DNA from: JAHBNG01 sp039028975
GTDB lineage: Bacteria; Chloroflexota; Anaerolineae; Caldilineales; Caldilineaceae
DNA: 37,573 nucleotides
Direction: 5' to 3'
Assembly: GCA_039028975.1 (NCBI GenBank)
Contig: JBCCHB010000155.1
Span: 1 to 37,573 of the forward strand
Positions 15,889-23,485 of the stretch are shown here, one piece after another; positions within the stretch are counted from its first letter, which is position 1; every line of letters begins with the position of its first letter. The notes below the pieces were generated by a model. That model ran no database searches, had not been told where the DNA came from, and saw only the letters and a list, made by a program, of their open reading frames with translations. Made by a program: the position numbers and the translations under genes.

Positions 15889-17229
15889 ATGAGTAATCTC
15901 ACGCTAGAAGCGATCCATACCGCATTGCTCGACGCCTTTCCCACTGAAAGCAGCCTGGATCAGATGGTCCAGTTTCGATTGAATACCACCCTTGAACACG
16001 TTGTCGGTGACGGGAACCTGCCTACCAAACTGCTCGCTCTACTCCGTTGGGTCGAATCAACAGGAAGGCTGGATGAGCTAATTCAGGGAGCAGTGCGGAG
16101 CAATCCAGGTAACCCGCTCCTTCAACAGCTGGTCCAAGAGATGAATCTACCAATAGCCAACGACCAGCCACCAGCCCCTAACCACCAGCCGCCAACCACC
16201 ATCGAATCTCCTATGGGCACCATGTCGCCCGACTCGCCCTTTTACATCGAGCGGCCCGCCGATGGCGAATGCAAGGAAATTTTCAGAAGCGGCAACCCTT
16301 TTACCCTATACATCCAAGCTCCGCGCCAGATGGGCAAAAGTTCACTCATGCAGCGTTTATTGCACTTTGCCCAGCAGGAGATGCCATCCATGAACGTGGC
16401 CTTTGTGGATTTTGAGCAGATCGCCAAAGCTCAGTTGGCCGACATCGATACCTTTCTGATTGGACTCTGTCTGCTCATTGGCCGGGAACTGAAAGTGCCG
16501 GAAAAGATTGACGACTACTGGTCTAGCAAATATCTCTCGCCATTGGTCAAGTGCAGCGACTACATCTTCGACTATTTGTTGGCCAATGTGGAGGGTCACG
16601 TGGTGATTGCCATGGATGAAGTAGAAAAGGTCCTGGGCCTGCCTTTTCAGGATGACTTCTTTGGCATGTTGCGTACTTGGCACAACGACCGGGCCATCGA
16701 CAAAAACAAAGCCCGCTGCTGCCTCTTTCTGAGCAGCTCCACCGAGCCAGAACTCTTTATCCAAAACCCTAACCAGTCCCCCTTCAACGTGGCCCACCTA
16801 ATGGTGCTACACAGCTTCGGACCAGACGACGTTGCCAAGCTGAATCAGCTCCACGGCACGCCCCTACAGCCCGAGGAAGTTAAGCATCTCTATACCTTTT
16901 TAGGAGGACACCCGTACCTAACCCGCCAAGCCCTCTACACCAGCGCCATGAGCCAGTCAGCTAACCCATCCCAAAGCAGCTACAGGCAACTGGTTGAAGA
17001 CGCCACCAGCGACGAAAGTCCATTCCGAACCCACCTGCAAAACCTCTGGCGTCACATCGAAGAACGACCCGACCTGCGCACGGCCCTTGGTCAAATTATC
17101 CACAATGGAAAACACCAACCCGACCAGATTTATTACCGACTCAAGGGGGCTGGATTGGTGCGCCGAGACGGTGAGCGAGTGCGCATGTGCAACCAACTCT
17201 ACACCGACTATTTTACGCAGCGACTCTAG
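15889..17229 (+). CDS. EAD1-AAA-like signalling ATPase
   Basis: A 446-residue protein in three parts. Residues 1-86 (AIHTALLDAFPTESSLDQMV, LPTKLLALLRWVESTGRLDE, NPGNPLL) match the pattern of effector-associated domain 1 (EAD1), a helical adaptor of bacterial conflict proteins that brings partners together by like-with-like contacts. Residues 87-106 are a Pro/Asn/Gln-rich linker built from CCACCAGCC-like DNA repeats. Residues 110-446 form an AAA-like ATPase of the AAA_35 type: P-loop APRQMGKSS (144-152), Walker B VVIAMDEVE with D243/E244, and GGHPYLTRQALY followed by a winged-helix-like tail ending near YTDYF. Such STAND-like ATPases act as switches. No effector domain is present, so it probably recruits one through EAD1. 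Related ATPase modules occur in the gene at 18277. Confidence 0.85.
   Translation: MSNLTLEAIHTALLDAFPTESSLDQMVQFRLNTTLEHVVGDGNLPTKLLALLRWVESTGRLDELIQGAVRSNPGNPLLQQLVQEMNLPIANDQPPAPNHQPPTTIESPMGTMSPDSPFYIERPADGECKEIFRSGNPFTLYIQAPRQMGKSSLMQRLLHFAQQEMPSMNVAFVDFEQIAKAQLADIDTFLIGLCLLIGRELKVPEKIDDYWSSKYLSPLVKCSDYIFDYLLANVEGHVVIAMDEVEKVLGLPFQDDFFGMLRTWHNDRAIDKNKARCCLFLSSSTEPELFIQNPNQSPFNVAHLMVLHSFGPDDVAKLNQLHGTPLQPEEVKHLYTFLGGHPYLTRQALYTSAMSQSANPSQSSYRQLVEDATSDESPFRTHLQNLWRHIEERPDLRTALGQIIHNGKHQPDQIYYRLKGAGLVRRDGERVRMCNQLYTDYFTQRL
16153..16203 (+). repeat. spacer-type repeat inside a coding region
   Basis: Imperfect units of AACCACCAGCC encode the linker between the EAD1 and ATPase domains. The same kind of motif (reverse complement GGTGGCTGGTGG) forms the non-coding array at 28702-28722. 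Confidence 0.6.
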
Positions 17230-17406
17230 ATGAACGATGAACGTTTCGTTGCGGGCCTTCATCTTCCCAGGGTACATTTCGTTCACAACACAACAATGGA
17301 TTAAAACAGGAATGGATGAAACAACAATAGAGTGAACTAGTTCAAAGCGATCCTTTCTGCTATCCTTATATCCCTCTTGCATATAAATGAATCTAGGAGA
17401 TAATGC

Positions 17407-17757
17407 ATGGCCGTATCAACACTTGAAGCCACATTGGTTCTTCCTGAAAAAACATTGCCCGAGACCAAAATTTCTGGGGAGCGGGCGACATACAAAGCAA
17501 ATAACTACCTGACCAAATATGTCAGTGTATCATTTGGTACAGAAGATCCAGTATTTCTGCCGCTGGAGCGACCTACTTGGCAGGTTCAAGTATATTTCAA
17601 ACTGCCGCGGATGGAGCCGTTACCGCTGGCATTTTTGGATGTGGATGCAGAGACTGGCGAAGTCACCCCATTTACAGACGAACAAATCGATACCTACCTA
17701 TACCGAGCCAATGCCTACGCTCAACTTCACGCATCATCCTCAACAAGACCAGTCTGA
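17407..17757 (+). CDS. small protein next to a C39-like peptidase remnant
   Basis: 116 residues from an ATG with a strong Shine-Dalgarno, AGGAGA (17395-17400), 6 bases upstream. The sequence has FLPLERPTWQVQVYFKLPRM and then LAFLDVDAETGEVTPFTDEQI. A strand followed by D(A/V)ETGEV is the hallmark of PepSY-like domains, which often inhibit or chaperone peptidases. No signal peptide is visible. It lies just before the broken C39-like peptidase and between the two ATPase genes, in the same direction. A role as a regulator or inhibitor of that peptidase is inference; the exact family is not recognised. Confidence 0.65.
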   Translation: MAVSTLEATLVLPEKTLPETKISGERATYKANNYLTKYVSVSFGTEDPVFLPLERPTWQVQVYFKLPRMEPLPLAFLDVDAETGEVTPFTDEQIDTYLYRANAYAQLHASSSTRPV

Positions 17758-17776
17758 TCACGAAGTGGGCGCTTGA

Positions 17777-18211
17777 CGCCATTGTTTATCATCCTGTGCC
17801 AAGATGGTGTTGGATCATTTGGGGATTAGCATCCGCTACAATCGTCTCAAACGAATGCTGAAGGTCCAGGATAAGGTTGGTGCATCCTTCTACAATCTCC
17901 GCTATCTCGACGCGATCAAAGCCCCCATCTCCATCAGTATTATGGATGGGGATATGGATGTACTCAAGCATCATCTAACTCAGGGGAATCCCGTAATTGC
18001 CTCGATTGATACCAGAGCGCTTCCCTATTGAGAAAACGAAGCCGAAATGGCCTATCATGCGGTCGTGGTAGCGGCGATGGATGAAGCAACGGTATCCGTA
18101 TATGATCCGTGGTTTATCGACGCCCCCAAAGTAGTTAGGAATCTAACCTTTGAATCCGCTTGGCTATATCGTGAGTACGCAATGGCAGTCATCGAGAAGA
18201 GTGAGGATTAA
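17777..18211 (+). pseudogene. broken C39-like cysteine peptidase
   Basis: One frame reads through a papain-like C39 domain: HCLSSCAKMVLDHLGI (catalytic cysteine region, about 17780-17827), KAPISISIMDGDMDVL, then YHAVVVAAMDE (catalytic histidine), YDPWFIDAP (catalytic Asp/Asn) and a natural end, EKSED-stop. Two defects are seen: a TGA at 18029-18031 in the middle (LPY-stop-ENEAEMAY, best explained as TGG to TGA), and no start codon, with another in-frame TGA at 17774-17776 just upstream. All three catalytic positions survive, so inactivation is recent. C39-type domains cleave leader peptides or act as proteases in conflict systems. The gene may have belonged to a unit with the flanking small protein and ATPase genes. 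Confidence 0.75.
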
Positions 18212-18276
18212 GCCAATTGAGTAAGGAGCCAATCGCCTTTCCTTAATTTGTTTCAGTTCGTTCATAAAGATCCCGT

Positions 18277-21200
18277 ATGTCCAATCAACCGACTCGACAA
18301 TCTACCGCCTTCCGCCTTACCATTGGCGGTGATGTCCAAGCCAATAATGGCTCTTACCTGCTCCGCAGCGTGGATGACGAACTCTTAAAAGCCTGCCTGG
18401 ATGGCAAATTTGCTTATGTCCTGGCTTGCCGCCAGATTGGCAAGTCCAGCCTTAAAAATGCCGTGGCCGAGGAACTGCTGGAACGAGACTTCCAGACAGC
18501 CCGCATCGACCTCAACCGCATCGGCCAGAACGTAACCGCCCAACAGTGGTACTACAGCCTACTCTTTGAGATTGCCAAGGAGTTGGGGCTGCGCCGTGAT
18601 TTTGCTGGCTGGTGGGAACAACAGTCCGACCTTTCCACCCACGCCCAGATCTTTCTCAACTTTTTTGATCAGCTTGTGCTGCCTCAGGTTCAAGAGCCCA
18701 TCGTCATCTTCCTGGACGAGATTGACGTAACCCTGGGCCTGCCCTTTACCGACGACCTCTTTGCCGCCATCCGCTCCATCTACAACGACCGCTCCCAAAA
18801 TGAAGCCTACCGCCGCCTCTCCTTTGTCTTGCTGGGCGTGGCCACCCCCGACGATCTTATTGACGACTCGAGCCGCACGCCCTTCAACGTGGGGGAAGGC
18901 ATCCCCATTCAGGACTTTGGCTACGACGAACTGGCGCCCATCTTCATCAAGCTGCTCGAGACCCAGCATCCGAATCAGGGTGAACGCTATTTCAAAGAGA
19001 TCTTCGACTGGACCAACGGCCATCCCTATCTGACCCAAAAGCTGATCCAGGCCGTGCTCATTGCCCAAGATAGCGTGCCTGACCTGGTAGACCAACAGGT
19101 AAAAACTACTTTTCTGAGTGACGAAGAACGACTGGAGATTAACCTGGACACGCTCCAAACTCGGGTTTTGGAAGATGAGCACGTAGTGAGCATGATGGAC
19201 ATTCATCGGCACCTACTGGCTGGGAAGTCGGTGGTTGACAATCAAAAGTCACCTGCTATCAACCGTCTCAAGCTATATGGCATGATCGTCGCTCAGAACG
19301 GGGAGCTGCGAATCCGCAATCATATTTATGAAGAAGTTTTTAATCAGGCATGGTACTACAAACACTATCCAAAATCCTTCAGGTTGACAGTTGGCGGCGA
19401 TGTCCAAGCCAATAACGGCTTCTACCTGCGTCGCAATGTTGATGCTTGGCTCTTAGACGCTTGTCTCAAGGGTAGATTTGCCTATGTACTAGCCCCTCGT
19501 CAAATTGGCAAATCGAGTCTAAAGAATGAAGTTTCCGAAGAGCTACTACAACGTGGTTTCCGAGTAGTACGCATCGACTTTTACCGCATTGGTCAGAACG
19601 CTACAGCCCAACAGTGGTACTACAGTCTGTTGGCTGACGTTGCTAAAAACCTGGGGCTAGGAAGAGAATTTGATGGCTGGTCGGACCAACAGTCTGAATT
19701 GTCCACCCACGGTCAGCGTCTATTCAACTTTTTTGACCAGCTTGTTCTCCCCAACACACCAGAACCAATCGTCATCTTTCTGGATGAGATTGATGCAACG
19801 TTGGGCCTGCCCTTCACCGACGACCTCTTTGCCGCCATCCGCTCCATCTACAACGACCGCTCCCAGAATGAAGCCTACCGCCGCCTCTCCTTTGTCTTGC
19901 TGGGCGTGGCCACGCCCGACGATCTCATCGATGACTCGAGCCGTACGCCATTCAACGTGGGTGAAGGCATTCCCATACAGGACTTTGGGTACGACGAGCT
20001 GGCACCCACCTTTATCGAGCTGATTGAGACCCAACATCCGTATCGGGGTGAAAGCTACTTCAAAGAGATCTTTGCCTGGACCAACGGCCATCCTTACCTG
20101 ACCCAAAAGCTGACCCAAGCCGTGCTGAATGTGCCAGAGAGTCGCCCCAATTTGGTTGAGGAGCAAGTTCAGGCTGCTTTTTTGAACAAAGGAGAGCGGC
20201 TGGAGAGCAATCTGGACACCGTCGAGAAGCGGGTGTTGGGGGATGAGCATGTAGTTGGGATGATGAACATCCACCGCCGTCTCCTGGCAGGGAGGGAGGT
20301 GGCCGATGATGAGAAGTCGTTAGCGGTTAATCGGCTCAAGCTCTACGGCATGGTGGTGGCCGAGAATGGGCTGCTGCGCATTCGTAACCACATCTATGAA
20401 GAGGTCTTTAACCGGGCGTGGAACCGCAAGCACTATCCGATTAACTGGAGTCGGCGGATTGCCTACGCCGCGGTGAGCGTGCTGGTGTTGATTTTGTTGA
20501 CTGGTATTGGGATTGGCGTCAACGACTTCTATCTTGTGCCCCAAAGGATGGCCGCGTTGGGTGATAACTTTGCAATAGGTGGTGCTGAACAGGATCCAGC
20601 CAAGCAGTGCGCCGCCCTAGGCAGCCTCTATACCTTAGATGAACGCGCCGTTTTCCCCATTTCAGTCCCTCACAAAGAAAGAGCTAATCTACTACTCAAC
20701 ACCCTACCCATCCATGAGGCTGTTCAGCTCTTCTCTGGCCCACCCGCTCCTTGCCATAACACGATTATTAACGAGGTCTATATGGATCTCTTTGAGGATG
20801 AGCTGGCCCCCTTCCGGCCTGAGAGCGACAACGAGCGCCTCTTGCAGGCTATGGCGGTCAGCTTGCCCTTAGACGCTGAAGATGTTTCTGCGAAGAGTCT
20901 CAAGATCGAACTAGATGCCTGGGCCAGCGCCCGCAGCGCCTTCCGCCAAAATGCGATCACCCAGACCGTGCAGCTTTACAGTACAGCCATTGCCGTGAAT
21001 CCTGAGAATATTGGCCTCAACTTTGAACGCGCCCAAGCCTACCTGCAGCAGCCCGCCTATGAACCTGCCTTAGAGGATCTGAACCGAGTGGCCATTGCCC
21101 TGGCTGACATCATCAACCAGACGCCCAGCCCCATACCTCAGGCCACTGCCGCCTTTACCCGATTGGCCTTTGATACCCTAACGCCCACACTCACAGAAAC

Positions 21201-22416
21201 GCCCGGTCCGTCGCCCACGCCCAGTAATACGTTCACGCCTCTGCCCACACCCAGTAATACGTTCACGCCTCTGCCCACACCCAGTAATACGTTCACGCCT
21301 CTGCCCACACGTACACCAACGGAGACACCAACACCCGGGCCATCACCTACGCCTACATCCACGCGAACACCTATTACACCTACGCAGACACCGACCGCTG
21401 GCCCATCACCTACGCCGTCACACACGCCGACCATTACCAACACGCCTCTACCAACTGAGCCGCCCTATCCAGCCCCAGAGCTGACCCGCAGAGCAAACTT
21501 CACGGCCACACCCACTCCAACGGCAACGGAACCGCCTTACCCGGCTCCTGAGTTGACGCGTATTGTGTCGTTAAAAGCGACACCTACAGAGTGGGCCTAT
21601 CCACCACCCGAACTGACTCGACGTTCTCTGTTTACAGCTACTCCTACACCAACAGAGACCTCGACACCAACAGAGACCTCGACACCAACAACCACGCCAA
21701 CGCCTCCTGTTCCAGTGATTCAGCGGACAGATGCCTCAGGCCTGCGGGTGGCGTTGCAATCCTTGCTCGGACGCTATCCTGGAATGGGGGAAGCGGTTAA
21801 CGATTTAGAAACGCGCTATGCCAACCTGATCGATCTGGGTCTACGGCCGCGCAGACCCGCAGTCTACGATCCCAATCGGGCCGCCCACGTCACCAATCAG
21901 GTGGCTTTGGCTCCCTATGAAAGTGAACGCTGGGGCCGTGGCGGAACCATCTATTCGGTTGCTTACTCCCCATCTGGCGATCAACTCGCTGTTGCCACCA
22001 ACCTGGGCGTCTGGATTTACGGGTTGAACCCACCTGATAATGGTCGCCTCTTCTTCCACTCGTCTTTGGTCAGGAGCGTGAGTTGGTCCCAGGATGGCAG
22101 CCAACTGGCCTCTGGCTCAGATGACCGCACGGTGCGCATTTGGGATGTGGCCAGTGGAGAGGAAGTGCAAACCCTCCAGGGTCACTCGTCTTTGGTCAGG
22201 AGCGTGAGTTGGTCCCAGGATGGCAGCCAACTGGCCTCTGGCTCATCTGACAGCACGGTGCGCATTTGGGATGTGGCCAGTGGAGAGGAAGTGCAAACCC
22301 TCCAGGGTCACTCGGATTGGGTCAGGAGCGTGAGTTGGTCCCAGGATGGCAGCCAACTGGCCTCTGGCTCATCTGACAGCACGGTGCGCATTTGGGATTT
22401 GGGGGCAGCAGATTAG
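18277..22416 (+). CDS. tandem AAA-like ATPase, membrane, Thr/Pro stalk, WD40 protein
   Basis: 1379 residues. Two AAA_35-like modules stand in tandem, 356 residues apart without gaps. Module 1 has P-loop ACRQIGKSS at 50-58 and Walker B FLDEID with D147/E148. Module 2 has APRQIGKSS at about 406-414 and D503/E504. Both keep NGHPYLTQKL and the winged-helix end RLKLYGM...RIRNHIYEEVFN. A membrane helix follows (about 728-748), then a region with a tetratricopeptide-like part (about 880-945), a Thr/Pro-rich stalk (about 948-1146, with three exact-type 30-bp repeats and three PYPAPELTR-like units), and WD40 units (about 1225-1379). The ATPase half should be cytoplasmic and the stalk and WD40 outside. 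The propeller is short (about four blades) and ends abruptly at IWDLGAAD. It is probably a receptor-like switch. ATG 18277 has no clear Shine-Dalgarno. Confidence 0.88.
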   Translation: MSNQPTRQSTAFRLTIGGDVQANNGSYLLRSVDDELLKACLDGKFAYVLACRQIGKSSLKNAVAEELLERDFQTARIDLNRIGQNVTAQQWYYSLLFEIAKELGLRRDFAGWWEQQSDLSTHAQIFLNFFDQLVLPQVQEPIVIFLDEIDVTLGLPFTDDLFAAIRSIYNDRSQNEAYRRLSFVLLGVATPDDLIDDSSRTPFNVGEGIPIQDFGYDELAPIFIKLLETQHPNQGERYFKEIFDWTNGHPYLTQKLIQAVLIAQDSVPDLVDQQVKTTFLSDEERLEINLDTLQTRVLEDEHVVSMMDIHRHLLAGKSVVDNQKSPAINRLKLYGMIVAQNGELRIRNHIYEEVFNQAWYYKHYPKSFRLTVGGDVQANNGFYLRRNVDAWLLDACLKGRFAYVLAPRQIGKSSLKNEVSEELLQRGFRVVRIDFYRIGQNATAQQWYYSLLADVAKNLGLGREFDGWSDQQSELSTHGQRLFNFFDQLVLPNTPEPIVIFLDEIDATLGLPFTDDLFAAIRSIYNDRSQNEAYRRLSFVLLGVATPDDLIDDSSRTPFNVGEGIPIQDFGYDELAPTFIELIETQHPYRGESYFKEIFAWTNGHPYLTQKLTQAVLNVPESRPNLVEEQVQAAFLNKGERLESNLDTVEKRVLGDEHVVGMMNIHRRLLAGREVADDEKSLAVNRLKLYGMVVAENGLLRIRNHIYEEVFNRAWNRKHYPINWSRRIAYAAVSVLVLILLTGIGIGVNDFYLVPQRMAALGDNFAIGGAEQDPAKQCAALGSLYTLDERAVFPISVPHKERANLLLNTLPIHEAVQLFSGPPAPCHNTIINEVYMDLFEDELAPFRPESDNERLLQAMAVSLPLDAEDVSAKSLKIELDAWASARSAFRQNAITQTVQLYSTAIAVNPENIGLNFERAQAYLQQPAYEPALEDLNRVAIALADIINQTPSPIPQATAAFTRLAFDTLTPTLTETPGPSPTPSNTFTPLPTPSNTFTPLPTPSNTFTPLPTRTPTETPTPGPSPTPTSTRTPITPTQTPTAGPSPTPSHTPTITNTPLPTEPPYPAPELTRRANFTATPTPTATEPPYPAPELTRIVSLKATPTEWAYPPPELTRRSLFTATPTPTETSTPTETSTPTTTPTPPVPVIQRTDASGLRVALQSLLGRYPGMGEAVNDLETRYANLIDLGLRPRRPAVYDPNRAAHVTNQVALAPYESERWGRGGTIYSVAYSPSGDQLAVATNLGVWIYGLNPPDNGRLFFHSSLVRSVSWSQDGSQLASGSDDRTVRIWDVASGEEVQTLQGHSSLVRSVSWSQDGSQLASGSSDSTVRIWDVASGEEVQTLQGHSDWVRSVSWSQDGSQLASGSSDSTVRIWDLGAAD
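21214..21303 (+). repeat. 30-bp tandem repeat, three units
   Basis: CCCAC(G/A)CCCAGTAATACGTT continuing to CTG, 30 bp per unit at 21214, 21244 and 21274; only one base differs. Encodes PTPSNTFTPL units in the stalk. Confidence 0.9.
22057..22408 (+). repeat. 126-bp near-identical WD40-coding repeats
   Basis: Units start at 22057, 22183 and 22309 (the last is partial). Units 1 and 2 differ by only a few bases. Each encodes one WD40 blade of 42 residues with RSVSWSQDGSQLASGS and RIWDVASGEEVQTLQGH. Confidence 0.92.
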
Positions 22417-22441
22417 GCAGCGGATTTGGGATGGGGTGAAA

Positions 22442-22491
22442 GGTGAGTGGGTGGGTAGTTTCACCGATTAAGCGTTACGCACCCACTCACC
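22442..22491. repeat. perfect 12-bp inverted repeat after the WD40 gene
   Basis: GGTGAGTGGGTG (22442-22453) and CACCCACTCACC (22480-22491), loop 26. Placed 26 bases after the stop codon. No T-run follows, so it is a stem-loop of uncertain function, perhaps an RNA-stabilising or terminator-like structure. Confidence 0.65.
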
Positions 22492-22540
22492 GCTCAGGGT
22501 GAGACGGGTGACTTCGACAAGCTCAGCCACCTCCGCAGTG

Positions 22541-22610
22541 CCAGGTGCGTCACACTGTTCCAATATAGATTGGGACTTGAAACAACCGTTGAACAGTGCG
22601 ACGCACCTGG
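22541..22610. repeat. 20-bp inverted repeat, 19 of 20 paired
   Basis: CCAGGTGCGTCACACTGTTC (22541-22560) faces GAACAGTGCGACGCACCTGG (22591-22610) around a 30-base loop. It sits just upstream of the toxin-antitoxin promoter and could be a mobile palindrome or regulatory stem-loop. Confidence 0.75.
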
Positions 22611-22645
22611 CCCCAACGAATCGTTTTATCGGCAGTAACGCTGTG

Positions 22646-22654
22646 TGGTACAAT
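22646..22654 (+). promoter_or_regulatory. extended -10 promoter of the toxin-antitoxin pair
   Basis: TGGTACAAT, 52 bases before the antitoxin start codon. Confidence 0.45.
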
Positions 22655-22706
22655 GAATTTGTATCAGTGTCATGGATACTGTAGTGACTTTTTATAGGAG
22701 ATTGCC

Positions 22707-22925
22707 ATGTTAAATGGTTCAGCCGATAATTCTATACAAATTCAGACCCTAATTCCTAATCAACTCATGACTGAGGCTCAGAAGATGGTTGTTGGTGGTT
22801 TGTATCACAGTTTTGATGAGCTTTTATTGGATGCACTGCGTCGGTTTCTGCAATCCCATCGACTAGAGATAAGCGAAGAATTTATGCTTCAAGATGTCGA
22901 GTGGGGGCTGCATGGTCAAGATTAG
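22707..22925 (+). CDS. probable ribbon-helix-helix-type antitoxin
   Basis: 72 residues from an ATG with AGGAG (22696-22700) 6 bases upstream. The N-terminal strand-like IQIQTLIPNQL is followed by the helix pair AQKMVVGGLYHSFDELLLDALRRFL, the general look of CopG/ParD-like or related short antitoxins, then an acidic tail. Followed after 11 bases by a PIN-domain gene, which is the main argument for a toxin-antitoxin pair. It would bind and neutralise the PIN toxin and repress the promoter at 22646. The exact antitoxin family is uncertain. Confidence 0.7.
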   Translation: MLNGSADNSIQIQTLIPNQLMTEAQKMVVGGLYHSFDELLLDALRRFLQSHRLEISEEFMLQDVEWGLHGQD

Positions 22926-22936
22926 AAATCACCATT

Positions 22937-23434
22937 ATGGCAACCGCTATTTGTGATGCCGGACCTCTGATCCACTTGGATGAATTGGACTGTTTGGATC
23001 TATTATCTGATTTTTCATCGATCCTTATTCCAGGTCAGGTGTGGGCAGAAGTAAAAGATTATCATTCGGCGGCGCTAAGAAAATCTTCGGTTCCCTTTCA
23101 ACAAGTATCCGTTACAATCGACACTTCCTCTATATTCCAAACAATTATCAAAACCTTCTCTTTAGATCTTGGTGAACAAGCTGTCTTGTCACTTATGCAG
23201 AGTCAATCAGCTGATATGATTTTGACTGATGACACTGCGGCCCGCCTAGCTGCTCAATCGCTCAGTTATCGTGTTCATGGTACGATTGGTATCATCATCC
23301 GCGCCATTCGCCGTAAGCAACGTACACGTGATGAAGTGATTGATATACTGAGCAGTATTCCAAGCCGTTCAACCCTCTATGTTCGCGATAGCTTCTTAAA
23401 CTCGCTCATCTCACAAGTACAGACGCAAGCATAA
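22937..23434 (+). CDS. PIN-domain toxin (DUF3368-like)
   Basis: 165 residues beginning MATAICDAGPLIHLDEL: the first aspartate (D8) and PLIHL are typical of the DUF3368 group of PIN ribonucleases. Further acidic positions are WAEVKDY, LGEQAVLSLM and ILTDDTAAR. PIN toxins cleave RNA with a Mg2+-binding cluster of these acids. The ATG at 22937 matches family starts; a GTG at 22901 overlapping the antitoxin is possible. No Shine-Dalgarno is seen, so translation is probably coupled to the antitoxin. The C-terminal helix (IIIRAIRRKQRTRDEVIDIL) is normal for the group. Confidence 0.85.
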   Translation: MATAICDAGPLIHLDELDCLDLLSDFSSILIPGQVWAEVKDYHSAALRKSSVPFQQVSVTIDTSSIFQTIIKTFSLDLGEQAVLSLMQSQSADMILTDDTAARLAAQSLSYRVHGTIGIIIRAIRRKQRTRDEVIDILSSIPSRSTLYVRDSFLNSLISQVQTQA

Positions 23435-23485
23435 TCATTATGATTGATTTTTCATACCTAAATTTATCGTTCAAGGATCTCCAAC

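Noticed and set aside
18029..18031. Selenocysteine or recoded TGA in the C39-like frame
   Set aside because: No selenocysteine insertion element seen, the residue is not catalytic, and other genes use TGA as a normal stop.
21214..21303. CRISPR-like array of 30-bp repeats
   Set aside because: Units are directly adjacent without spacers and encode the stalk of a large protein.
21138..21443. Minus-strand Gly/Val-rich frame
   Set aside because: Antisense shadow of the Thr/Pro stalk repeats.
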